Assembly: GCA_009782695.1 (NCBI GenBank)
Contig: WRIO01000032.1
Span: 1-8,506 of the forward strand
Origin: Candidatus Cloacimonadota bacterium
GTDB taxonomy: Bacteria > Cloacimonadota > Cloacimonadia > Cloacimonadales > WRIO01
Length of the DNA: 8,506 nt
Direction of reading: 5' to 3'
The notes beneath the pieces are model-generated. The model worked only from the letters and a program-made list of their open reading frames with translations, was not told the DNA's origin and made no database searches. Positions 1 to 5,971 of this stretch are shown piece by piece. Numbering within the stretch: the first letter of the stretch is position 1; each line of letters opens with the position of its first letter. The translations under genes were made by a program, and so were the position numbers.

Positions 1-13
1 ATCTGTGTGTGAA

Positions 14-145
14 TTTACATTTGCCTTGACAAGATAACCTATTCTACGCAATAGAAACACAGAAATTATTAAGACAAATAGCTATTTAAGTATAAGTTGT
101 AATTCTCTCGACACTGCCGAGAGAAATATGTTGGACTAGTAGTAT
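14..145. repeat. Dispersed hairpin-bearing repeat, copy 1
   Basis: This stretch aligns almost end to end with 732-864, at roughly 80% identity and with one or two small gaps. A 34-base block (76-109 here, 795-828 there) is identical. Inside it is a 12-bp perfect palindrome, AAATAGCTATTT, followed by a stem-loop with arms TTCTCTCG (103-110) and CGAGAGAA (118-125). Similarity fades after CTAGTAGTAT at about 145. The right edge falls where the HEPN reading frame loses resemblance to its family, so the repeat truncates that gene. No transposase-like ORF lies inside. It could be a MITE, the remnant end of a larger element, or a small RNA-like unit. Confidence 0.8.
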
Positions 146-281
146 CTAGAAAAAATGCCTTCTCGACTGATTGCTGAGCTTGATTGCACCGCTCTTCATA
201 TCTGACATTTTCGTCGAATTTGGCGATAGCATAATTGTAGTTACTTCTGGCTATGTAGAGCCATTCTTCATGAGGCTTCAT
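69..281 (-). pseudogene. HEPN-domain toxin, C-terminally truncated by repeat copy 1
   Basis: Residues 1 to about 43 read as the start of a small HEPN domain: a Trp-Leu-x-x-Ala-Arg-Ser helix followed by the typical 'YEERCNQAQQSVEKAF' helix. After that the translation (FLDTTSPTYF onward) comes from repeat copy 1 and matches no HEPN sequence. Family members run well over 100 residues and carry an R-x4-6-H RNase motif in the later helices. That motif is absent, so the product should be inactive. The gene overlaps the upstream MNT gene by 14 nt, the usual arrangement of an MNT-HEPN type VII TA pair, in which the HEPN RNase is the toxin. Family assignment rests on the N-terminal pattern only. Confidence 0.7.
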
Positions 282-618
282 ACACTATCTTACCTTCTCT
301 ATGTATCTCTTTATAAATATATCCTATCGTGTCATTTAACCGAAAATATTTTTCTAGACTCATTGATATTATATCTATAGGGATATAAATATCCTCTTTA
401 TAAATAGTCCTGTATAGCATAGTGGTAGTCTCTCTTTCGTTTGTAATACCCTTTTTTAAAACTAATAAATCTATATCACTGTTTTTCGTGTAATCACCCC
501 TAGCATAAGACCCAAAAAGTATAATCATGTCAGGCGATATTTCAGCCACTATCAAATCAACTACCCGCTCTATTAAAGGCATTGTCTTTAAAACTTCATC
601 TCTGTTATTGTTTTGCAT
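268..618 (-). CDS. MNT-type minimal nucleotidyltransferase (antitoxin of a HEPN/MNT pair)
   Basis: This 116-residue protein has a complete minimal nucleotidyltransferase active site: GSYARG at 36-41, the paired metal-binding aspartates D48 and D50 in 'NSDIDLLV', and a third acidic residue D82 in 'PIDII'. In HEPN/MNT systems this enzyme neutralises its partner by transferring AMP to a tyrosine of the HEPN toxin. The start is supported by AAGGA (624-628) 5 nt upstream of ATG. Its toxin gene overlaps the 3' end by 14 nt but is truncated, leaving the antitoxin as an apparent orphan. Length and motifs look intact, so it may still be expressed. Confidence 0.85.
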   Translation of the reverse strand: MQNNNRDEVLKTMPLIERVVDLIVAEISPDMIILFGSYARGDYTKNSDIDLLVLKKGITNERETTTMLYRTIYKEDIYIPIDIISMSLEKYFRLNDTIGYIYKEIHREGKIVYEAS

Positions 619-686
619 TTTTGTCCTTATTTTTTACTTTTATCAACCTACGAATTTGCACTGTTGCACATATTAAATCACAAGCA

Positions 687-714
687 AGTCTATTTTTTAT
701 ACATTTTTTGTCAA
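687..714 (-). promoter_or_regulatory. Predicted sigma70-type promoter of the MNT-HEPN operon
   Basis: On the minus strand a perfect TTGACA (714-709) is followed after 16 bp by TAGACT (692-687), four of six matches to TATAAT. The predicted transcript starts near 680 and has a leader of about 60 nt before the ATG at 618. The leader carries a direct repeat of GTGCAA, seen on the plus strand as TTGCAC at 656-661 and 664-669, which could be an operator for autoregulation. That role is inferred from position only. Confidence 0.5.
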
Positions 715-731
715 CCTATTTTTTGCATCGG

Positions 732-864
732 TTCACATTTGCCTTGACAAAATAACATATTCTATACAAATTGAAACACTAAAGTAATTAGGGTAAATAG
801 CTATTTAAGTATAAGTTGTAATTCTCTCACCACTGGTGCGAGAAATAAGTTGGTCTAATAATAT
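732..864. repeat. Dispersed hairpin-bearing repeat, copy 2
   Basis: This is the second long copy of the repeat at 14-145, in the same orientation. It starts with the ACATTTGCCTTGACAA block and ends at CTAATAATAT. The hairpin is at 822-844, exactly the same length (23 nt) as in copy 1. Its arms TTCTCTCACC and GGTGCGAGAA pair with one mismatch. Relative to copy 1 one base pair has changed from G-C to A-T on both sides (829/837 against 110/118), a compensatory change that supports a real stem. The right edge directly precedes the nuclease remnant at 872, so both long copies abut broken genes. Confidence 0.8.
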
Positions 865-871
865 ATTGATT

Positions 872-1009
872 ATGATGGCATCAAAAACAGATGAAGAAAG
901 AGAGTTTTACCTTTTACATACAAAAATTAATAATTATTCTGTACGGGAACTTGGGAGACAAATCGAAACAAGCCTATTTGCTCGAACTATGATCTACGAA
1001 AGCTATTAG
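872..1009 (+). pseudogene. Remnant of a DUF1016/YhcG-type PDDEXK nuclease gene
   Basis: A 45-codon reading frame runs from ATG at 872 to TAG at 1007-1009. The segment 'EEREFYLL' followed by 'YSVRELGRQIETSLFARTM' resembles the middle of the DUF1016 N-terminal domain, where 'ERxFYL...YSxRELxRQIxSxLFERT' is typical. The family is normally over 300 residues with a C-terminal PDDEXK nuclease domain. Both the preceding N-terminal part and everything after this block are missing, so the fragment is cut on both sides. The 5' break coincides with the right edge of repeat copy 2. I recognised it by motif memory, not by a search. Confidence 0.6.
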
Positions 1010-1028
1010 AAAATATGAATGATTAGTC

Positions 1029-1412
1029 TTACCAGACCCAATCTACAGGATATTTATGGATATTTTCATCTGAGGTGATGAGTTTCATATTTTCGGTGAT
1101 TGCAGTAGAAATGAGTAATCTATCGAAAGGATCTTTATGCAAAATCTCCAGATTGCGATGATAGTGTAAGTGTTTAGGTTTGATGGGCAGTATTTCAAAG
1201 CTATGGTGCTCGATTTGTAAAAACATTTGTTCAAAATCATAATCTAGGTCGAGTTTTCCGATATTCATCTTGATAGCTATTTCCCAAAGAGAAGCGATAC
1301 TGACAAATCTGTTATTGTGTAGATTTTCTATAATTTTTCTTATTCTATCACGCAATAAGACATTTCCGTTCAAAAACCATATTAAAACCTGAGTATCAAT
1401 TAAATAATTCAT
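1029..1412 (-). CDS. VapC-like PIN-domain toxin (COG3744-type)
   Basis: This 127-residue protein has the acidic PIN residues in order: D6 in 'YLIDTQVLIWFL', E44 in 'SLWEIAIK', D94 and D97 in 'HKDPFDRLL', and D115 in 'ITSDENI'. It ends in 'YPVDWVW', the C-terminal signature of the COG3744 VapC subfamily. PIN toxins are metal-dependent ribonucleases that cut tRNA or rRNA when freed from antitoxin. The ATG overlaps the stop of the antitoxin gene as ATGA (1412-1409), implying translational coupling. Length and active site are complete, so it is likely functional. The RNA target cannot be read from sequence. Confidence 0.88.
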   Translation of the reverse strand: MNYLIDTQVLIWFLNGNVLLRDRIRKIIENLHNNRFVSIASLWEIAIKMNIGKLDLDYDFEQMFLQIEHHSFEILPIKPKHLHYHRNLEILHKDPFDRLLISTAITENMKLITSDENIHKYPVDWVW

Positions 1413-1678
1413 TCCATATACTCTTTCATACAGTCGAGAGGTTCGTTAAAGTCATCCGATATCCATAGCTTACCTTCTAAAAAACCATACAATTCGGAAG
1501 CTGGTCTTTTTTCGTTGACTGGTTTTGTCAATTTTTGTAAATCTTCTAATGATAATTCTTTGTTGACTATCTTCATCAAAATACACTCGTAAGTGATTTT
1601 CATATCTGTGCCTATGCCCTGCAATATGGCATTAGCCTGAGATTCTAAATCATGGTCATATTCTACTTTTCCACCCAT
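1409..1678 (-). CDS. Antitoxin of the VapBC-like pair; RelB/DinJ-like N-terminus, DUF2281-like C-terminus
   Basis: This 89-residue protein lies immediately upstream of the PIN toxin and overlaps it by 4 nt, the classic antitoxin position. Residues 9-46 ('HDLESQANAILQGIGTDMKI' onward) look like a RelB/DinJ ribbon-helix-helix domain, which would dimerise and bind the operon's own promoter. Residues 65-88 ('GFLEGKLWISDDFNEPLDCM') look like the DUF2281 tail (pattern GLxKGxIWMSDDFDEPL), a module known from other PIN-toxin antitoxins. The join is unusual because these modules normally belong to separate families. AAGGAG (1690-1685) lies 6 nt before the ATG and fixes the start. Confidence 0.75.
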   Translation of the reverse strand: MGGKVEYDHDLESQANAILQGIGTDMKITYECILMKIVNKELSLEDLQKLTKPVNEKRPASELYGFLEGKLWISDDFNEPLDCMKEYME

Positions 1679-1703
1679 AAAAAGCTCCTTTTTTTATAAT
1701 TCC

Positions 1704-1731
1704 AAAATATTTAACCCTAAAAATTTGTCAA
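1704..1731 (-). promoter_or_regulatory. Predicted sigma70-type promoter of the VapBC-like operon
   Basis: On the minus strand a perfect TTGACA (1731-1726) and TATTTT (1709-1704, four of six matches) are separated by 16 bp. The ATG at 1678 follows after a short leader carrying AAGGAG. It is divergent from the rtcB start at 1812, so the intergenic region serves both operons. The antitoxin's ribbon-helix-helix domain would be expected to bind near here. Confidence 0.5.
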
Positions 1732-1761
1732 TCATTTTTATAATCAACTTTCATTATAGAT

Positions 1762-1796
1762 TTCACATTTGTCTTGACAAAACAGCTTAGTAATAT
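1762..1796. repeat. Short third copy of the dispersed repeat (ends joined, centre missing)
   Basis: Bases 1762-1782 match the left end of copy 2 (732-752) at 20 of 21 positions. After 3 nt comes CTTAGTAATAT (1786-1796), resembling the right ends CTAGTAGTAT and CTAATAATAT of the long copies. The ~98 bp centre with the palindrome and hairpin is absent. Either this is an internally deleted copy or it resembles a pre-insertion site. The left-end match is strong; the right-end match is short and AT-rich, so it could be chance. It may double as rtcB promoter DNA, since TTGTCT (1769-1774) and TAATAT (1791-1796) are 16 bp apart. Confidence 0.5.
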
Positions 1797-1811
1797 TTAT
1801 TTGAACATCAA

Positions 1812-2933
1812 ATGATAGAAATACAAGGTAAATACAACACTGCGAAGGTTTTCACAGAATATTTAGACGATGCCTCCAGGAAGCAGATAGAGACGCTTTG
1901 CGACCAAGCTTTTTCGCAAGGGTCAAAAATAAGGTTAATGCCCGATGTTCATGCAGGGGCTGGTTGCACGATAGGCACCACGATGACTATCACTGACAAG
2001 ATAGTGCCTAATCTTGTGGGAGTGGATATCGGATGTGGTATGGAGACACTGGTTATCGCTGGGAAACATAAAATAGCAGTCGGGTTCGCCCCCCCTATCC
2101 TTGATAAAATCATACACAGCGAAATACCTAGTGGACGAGATGTCCGAAAACAGCCTCATGAATATACAGATAAAATAGACTTTTCAAAAATAAAATGCCC
2201 AAATTTTAAACTCGACAGGGCAAAGAAAAGCATAGGCACACTCGGCGGAGGCAATCATTTTATCGAAGCAGACAGAGACGATGAGGGCAATCTTTACATT
2301 GTTATCCACTCGGGCAGCCGCCATTTAGGAAAAGAGATAGCAGAGTATTATCAGGAATTGGCATGGCAGAGATTAAAGAAAACTGATATACCAAAAGAGC
2401 TTGCCTACCTAACTGGTGAGCACTTTTATGACTATCTGAATGATATGAAAATTACCCAACATTTTGCTGATTTAAATAGAAAAGCTATGATGAATATTAT
2501 AAAAAACAGGTTAAATATATCCGCTGATCTATGCTTAGAGCAATTTACCACTATTCACAACTATATCGACACAGAAAGCATGATACTACGAAAAGGAGCA
2601 GTTTCTGCTCACAAAGGAGAAAAACTTCTTATCCCGATGAATATGAGGGATGGTAGTCTGCTTTGTGAAGGGCTTGGAAACCCCGATTGGAACTACTCTG
2701 CTCCGCACGGCGCAGGGCGAATAATGAGCCGTAGAAAAGCTTTTAGTGAACTAAATCTAAAAGAATACATAAATTCTATGGACGGTATATACTCTACCAC
2801 TGTTAGCAGCGAAACCCTCGATGAAAGCCCAATGGCATATAAAAAAGCCGATGAAATAATAAAAAATATGCAAGAATCTGTAAAACTAATCAAGATAATA
2901 AAGCCTATTTACAACTTTAAGGCAAGTGAGTAG
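1812..2933 (+). CDS. rtcB: RtcB-family 3'-phosphate/5'-hydroxyl RNA ligase
   Basis: RtcB joins RNA 2',3'-cyclic phosphate or 3'-phosphate ends to 5'-hydroxyl ends, using GTP and Mn2+, in tRNA splicing or repair of toxin-cut RNA. The 373-residue product carries the family motifs in order: 'LMPDVHAG' (D45, H47), 'VDIGCGM' (metal-binding C75), 'GTLGGGNHFIE' (N148, H149), 'IHSGSRHLG' (H166), 'HNYID' (H249) and 'SAPHGAGR' with H299, the histidine that becomes guanylylated. It is shorter than E. coli RtcB (408) but complete at both ends, from 'MIEIQGKYNTAKVF' to 'PIYNFKA'. No clear Shine-Dalgarno site precedes the ATG and the leader may be very short. It is the first gene of a three-gene operon and diverges from vapBC. 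Confidence 0.93.
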   Translation: MIEIQGKYNTAKVFTEYLDDASRKQIETLCDQAFSQGSKIRLMPDVHAGAGCTIGTTMTITDKIVPNLVGVDIGCGMETLVIAGKHKIAVGFAPPILDKIIHSEIPSGRDVRKQPHEYTDKIDFSKIKCPNFKLDRAKKSIGTLGGGNHFIEADRDDEGNLYIVIHSGSRHLGKEIAEYYQELAWQRLKKTDIPKELAYLTGEHFYDYLNDMKITQHFADLNRKAMMNIIKNRLNISADLCLEQFTTIHNYIDTESMILRKGAVSAHKGEKLLIPMNMRDGSLLCEGLGNPDWNYSAPHGAGRIMSRRKAFSELNLKEYINSMDGIYSTTVSSETLDESPMAYKKADEIIKNMQESVKLIKIIKPIYNFKASE

Positions 2934-2942
2934 AATAAAGCT

Positions 2943-3467
2943 ATGATTATGCCACAAATGAAATCCCAAAACCTTTACATCGATAAATTCACTCTATATT
3001 TAGCAGAAAGCGTTCACATAAACTCATTAGACGAAGACAATAGGACTTTCCTTCCTGATGAAGTGTTTGAAACCATAGATGAGGCAAAAGAAATTATCAC
3101 CAAACTCATCTCTTACTACGGACAAAAAGACAAGCCACAAGTATTCCCTGTTTTTCTAAACAAAAGTAAACATATTGGGCATATACAAGCTGTTCCATTT
3201 ACAGAAGGTTGGGAAATAGGCTATCATATAGCAAAAGCATATACCAATAAAGGCTATGCGACAGAGGCATTGAAAGCGTTTCTGGATCCAATAATGCAAT
3301 ATCTCGAAATATACCAGATATACGGTATTTGCCGAGCAGATAATCCCGCCTCGTGCAGAGTTTTAGAGAAATGTAGTTTTACCTTGGTATCAGATGGAAT
3401 AGGCAATTATCAAGGCTCACAGCATCATATTTTAAGGTATATTTATGAAAATGCTAAACAAAAATAA
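2943..3467 (+). CDS. GNAT-family N-acetyltransferase (RimJ/RimL-like)
   Basis: This 174-residue protein shows the GNAT acetyl-CoA fold. Motif A is 'IGYHIAKAYTNKGYATEAL' (92-110), with the pyrophosphate-binding loop at NKGYAT. Motif B is 'NPASCRVLEKCSF' (134-146), the Asn-x-x-S motif of RimJ/RimL-type enzymes. Such enzymes acetylate protein N-termini or small amines; the substrate here is unknown. The gene starts 9 nt after the rtcB stop. Methionines at residues 3 and 6 are alternative starts. It is in the same reading frame as rtcB with only a single TAG between them. Its 3' end overlaps the next gene by 23 nt, so co-transcription is very likely. Confidence 0.85.
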   Translation: MIMPQMKSQNLYIDKFTLYLAESVHINSLDEDNRTFLPDEVFETIDEAKEIITKLISYYGQKDKPQVFPVFLNKSKHIGHIQAVPFTEGWEIGYHIAKAYTNKGYATEALKAFLDPIMQYLEIYQIYGICRADNPASCRVLEKCSFTLVSDGIGNYQGSQHHILRYIYENAKQK

Positions 3468-4071
3468 TATCTACTTTATAGGCGGCTCACCTTGCTGTGG
3501 CAAAAGCACTATCGCTGAAATGATATGCAAACAATATGGTTATCAATACTATAAAGCAGATAACCATTTATTAGATTATGTTAAAATTGGTAGTGAGCAA
3601 GGCGATGAGTGGCTAAAATATGTTTCTGAAATGTCGCCTGACCAACTATGGTTAAGAGAGCCTGAAATTCTTAATAAAGAAGAAATTACAACTTATGAAA
3701 GGTTATTTGCATATTTTATAGAAGATATTAACAAATTTGATAATAACATACCCGTTATCGCCGAAGGAGCCGCTTTCTTGCCTCATTTAATACAAAAAAT
3801 TGGTATAGACAAATCTCATTATATCTGCATAATCCCCACAAAGGAATTTCAAATCAACCAATATTCAAAAAGAGAATGGGTTAACGATTATCTATCAAAC
3901 TGTTCTGATAAAGAAAAAGCTTTTCATAACTGGCAAGAGCGAGATACTCTCTTTGCTAAATCGGCATATAACTCTACTAAAGAATTGGGATATACGACTT
4001 TGACAGTCGATGGAAACAGAACAATTGACGAGAATTACAGATATGTGTTAAATGTATTTGGAATTATTTGA
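3445..4071 (+). CDS. Small P-loop kinase-like protein of unknown substrate
   Basis: The 208-residue product begins with a Walker A loop, 'GSPCCGKST' (14-22), right after a hydrophobic beta strand 'IYFIG', as in nucleotide- and small-molecule kinases. A second hydrophobic strand, 'NIPVIAEGAAFLP' (101-113, E107), fits the Walker B position, and the basic stretch 'YSKREW' (140-145) could be the lid. I do not recognise a specific family. A TTAAGG just before ATG 3445 favours that start; ATG at 3451 is an alternative. It overlaps the GNAT gene by 23 nt. The 3' end overlaps the restored tail of the opposing DUF5131 gene by 8 nt, with no clear terminator between. Confidence 0.75.
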   Translation: MKMLNKNNIYFIGGSPCCGKSTIAEMICKQYGYQYYKADNHLLDYVKIGSEQGDEWLKYVSEMSPDQLWLREPEILNKEEITTYERLFAYFIEDINKFDNNIPVIAEGAAFLPHLIQKIGIDKSHYICIIPTKEFQINQYSKREWVNDYLSNCSDKEKAFHNWQERDTLFAKSAYNSTKELGYTTLTVDGNRTIDENYRYVLNVFGII

Positions 4072-4782
4072 GTTTTTCACTGTATTTCACATCAATCCCT
4101 GCTTTCCTTGCCTAACTCATCAATGCTCTCGCATTAAGTGTATATTCCTTCCCATCTTTAATAAAATGAGTCCCACACTGCCGAAATTCAAAGCTCACCT
4201 TTTGATTGATACACTGCTCTCTGATATTCAAAACCCATTCATAGTCTAACGGTCTGGCATTTCTATCTGATTCACCGCCTATTACCACAAGCTCTATTCC
4301 ATTCAGGTATTTCGCAATCTCGATATTTTCTATCAATGGTTGTGCTGTTATTTGCTTATGTTTTTTGGCAAATTATTAAAAATTGGTAATCTGCTATCAG
4401 CAGTTTCTTGATTTTCGATAGTGCAACAAACTATAACATTTTCATAACCTTCACCCCAATCATCTGGAATACACTTCAAAAACCTATCTATTCTCTTGGT
4501 AAGAAATAAGAATGTGCAGTCTGTCCGTTCTTTTATTGCTTTCCAACATTCAATCCGCCATTCATCTGCTTCCTCAACCAAAAAGTCTGTAGAAAAGCAC
4601 ATATAAACCAATCCAGACTTCATTTTATATTCACCATTCCTTTTCTTTTGTATTGGTTTATCAAAAGCATCTTTTGGCTGTATAATTCCAGTATCTACGC
4701 CTCGTTTAGCATCTCCTTTATGAATATAGCAATATTTACAACCTTCGCTATACCGTTTGCAACCTCGCCAAGGACTCCACAT
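4064..4782 (-). pseudogene. DUF5131 (phage Gp37/Gp68-type) gene with a frameshift and an in-frame amber codon
   Basis: The start is the ATG at 4782, not the upstream TTG at 4821: AAGGA (4793-4789) lies 6 nt before it and the product then begins 'MWSPWRGCKRYSEGCKYCY', the usual family start with C8, C15 and C18. The frame runs through 'STDFLVEEADEWR', 'FLFLTKRIDRFL' and 'LPIFNNLPK'. It then breaks at A6 (4366-4361), and continues in the -1 frame as 'HKQITAQPLIENI' to 'NARALMS'. A TAG (4114-4112) interrupts, but 15 more codons follow in frame (ARKAGIDVKYSEKLK) to TAA at 4064. The family commonly reads 'QARKAGID' here, so CAG became TAG. Restored length is about 239 residues. Biochemical function is unknown; the cysteines suggest a radical-SAM-like or metal site. 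Confidence 0.78.
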
Positions 4783-4830
4783 AAGTATTCCTTCTTTATA
4801 TTCTACATTAAATTGAGTCAAATATATCTC

Positions 4831-4836
4831 ATTATA
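4831..4836 (-). promoter_or_regulatory. Likely -10 box upstream of the DUF5131 gene
   Basis: A perfect TATAAT on the minus strand lies about 49 nt before the DUF5131 ATG. The best -35 candidate (TTGCTC) is 19 bp upstream, so the pairing is weak. It lies in the 84-bp space after the winged-helix gene and suggests DUF5131 is transcribed independently of the transposition operon. That short gap shows no strong terminator hairpin. Confidence 0.35.
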
Positions 4837-4905
4837 TTAAATTAACTATTGAAAAGAGCAATTGTCACACTTTATTTTAATCGTTTAGTTTAATATTATC
4901 CATCC

Positions 4906-5214
4906 TTACAATAAATCATCAAATAGTTCTCTCCTTTTTTGAATCTGTCTTCGATATGCTTCTTGGACAGACTCAAGTGTATAGTGTTTTTGACTGACTT
5001 TATAGGTTTTGCTTGTAGTTTTGTACTTGTTATAAATGTATACATTCTTGCCTTTGTCCTTACCAATCTGCTTAATATATTCTGATTTGGTTAGTTCCTG
5101 CAGGTTTTTCTTCACTGTCTCATAGCAGATACCAAGCTCTGCTACGATTTGTGGCGATGTGAAGGGGCGTGATGAGTAAGTTATATAGTTTTTTATTGCT
5201 TCCGAACCTGTCAT
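4906..5214 (-). CDS. Small winged-helix DNA-binding protein of the Mu-like operon
   Basis: This 102-residue protein has a helix-turn-helix at about residues 18-43 ('FTSPQIVAELGICYETVKKN', then a second leucine-rich helix), a likely wing at 45-62 ending in 'KNVYIYNKY', and a basic helical C-terminus (80-102, 'YRRQIQKRRE'). The pattern fits a MarR/ArsR-like winged helix. Its ATG comes 1 nt after the ATPase stop, so translation is coupled, with GAGG inside the ATPase 3' end as a ribosome site. A role as regulator or transposition accessory is inferred from position; I do not recognise a named family. Confidence 0.7.
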   Translation of the reverse strand: MTGSEAIKNYITYSSRPFTSPQIVAELGICYETVKKNLQELTKSEYIKQIGKDKGKNVYIYNKYKTTSKTYKVSQKHYTLESVQEAYRRQIQKRRELFDDLL

Positions 5215-5215
5215 A

Positions 5216-5944
5216 TTAAGCCTCTACTTTGATGATAATATCTTTGATTTCATCGAATGCTAATTCGGTCTTTTTCATGCGTTTAGCGATACGTTCTATG
5301 GCATCAATATATTTATTGAGTATTCGCATCGTGCCATTACACTTTTTATGGATGTATTGGAGGATTTGGGTGTCGATTATTACTTCACAGATTGCTTTGA
5401 ATATTTTATCAGCATCTTCCTGTGATAATGGCTTAAACTCCCAAAAAGCATTGGTGCGATCGAAGAAATGTGACCGCATTTTTACAAGCTTTTCTCTGGC
5501 TTCTTCCATGCCGATTAATGCAAATGTGGTGAGCGATTGGTCGGCTAAATCTCTGATTGTCGCAAGTATTTTCTCGTTTGAGAAACCATAGTCACACTCA
5601 TCCACCAAAATGACGGTGTCTTGGTGGCATTGTAGATAATCGAGAATCTGATTATAGATTTCATTACAAGTACCTCTGACCTCATAATATGGCATTGTCT
5701 TCTGTAGTAGCTTAGATAATAGCTCTCGAAGAAAGTCCTTTGTAGTAATATTGGTTTCTAATCTGATATAGATATAACCATTGTCTTGAGCTGTTTTGGT
5801 AGCCCATCTTGTTTTTCCGAGGCCTGCTCTTCCATAGAATAAGCCTAATCCTACAACCTCTGTTTTGGGACGATCGAGTAGGTTCTTTAATACTCGATTC
5901 GCATTCTTCACATTTTCAATCTCTACTAATTGCTTGATTTTCAT
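5216..5944 (-). CDS. MuB/TniB-like AAA+ ATPase (transposition target-selection protein)
   Basis: This 242-residue protein has Walker A 'GRAGLGKT' (38-45), Walker B 'TVILVDECD' (110-118), a sensor-1-like strand 'FALIGMEE' (141-148), an arginine-finger candidate in 'FFDRT' (R163) and a sensor-2-like 'TMRILNK' (R207). In Mu and related elements this ATPase binds DNA non-specifically, chooses the target and activates the transposase. AGGAG (5955-5951) lies 6 nt before the ATG. It follows the transposase in the same operon, separated by a strong hairpin. All motifs are intact even though the transposase is broken. Confidence 0.88.
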   Translation of the reverse strand: MKIKQLVEIENVKNANRVLKNLLDRPKTEVVGLGLFYGRAGLGKTRWATKTAQDNGYIYIRLETNITTKDFLRELLSKLLQKTMPYYEVRGTCNEIYNQILDYLQCHQDTVILVDECDYGFSNEKILATIRDLADQSLTTFALIGMEEAREKLVKMRSHFFDRTNAFWEFKPLSQEDADKIFKAICEVIIDTQILQYIHKKCNGTMRILNKYIDAIERIAKRMKKTELAFDEIKDIIIKVEA

Positions 5945-5971
5945 GTGTTTCTCCTATATGTTTTATTTTGC

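Noticed and set aside
26..60. TTGACA in repeat copies 1 and 2 as sigma70 -35 boxes
   Set aside because: No -10-like hexamer lies at 16-18 bp in either copy; the best matches are 8 or 13 bp away.
14..864. Repeat copies as integron attC sites separating toxin-antitoxin cassettes
   Set aside because: GTCCAAC occurs at one edge of copy 1 on the minus strand, but copy 2 has GACCAAC and neither has a matching GTTRRRY at the other edge. The copies do not fold into one long imperfect hairpin.
14..864. CRISPR array
   Set aside because: Only two long copies plus one short form, about 720 bp and 900 bp apart, separated by genes and not by uniform spacers.
4064..4114. Genome-wide reassignment of TAG to glutamine
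   Set aside because: rtcB ends in TAG exactly at its natural C-terminus; one interrupted gene with a second lesion fits ordinary decay better.
4822..4905. Rho-independent terminator after the winged-helix gene
   Set aside because: Only weak AT-rich inverted matches, no stable stem followed by a T-run.
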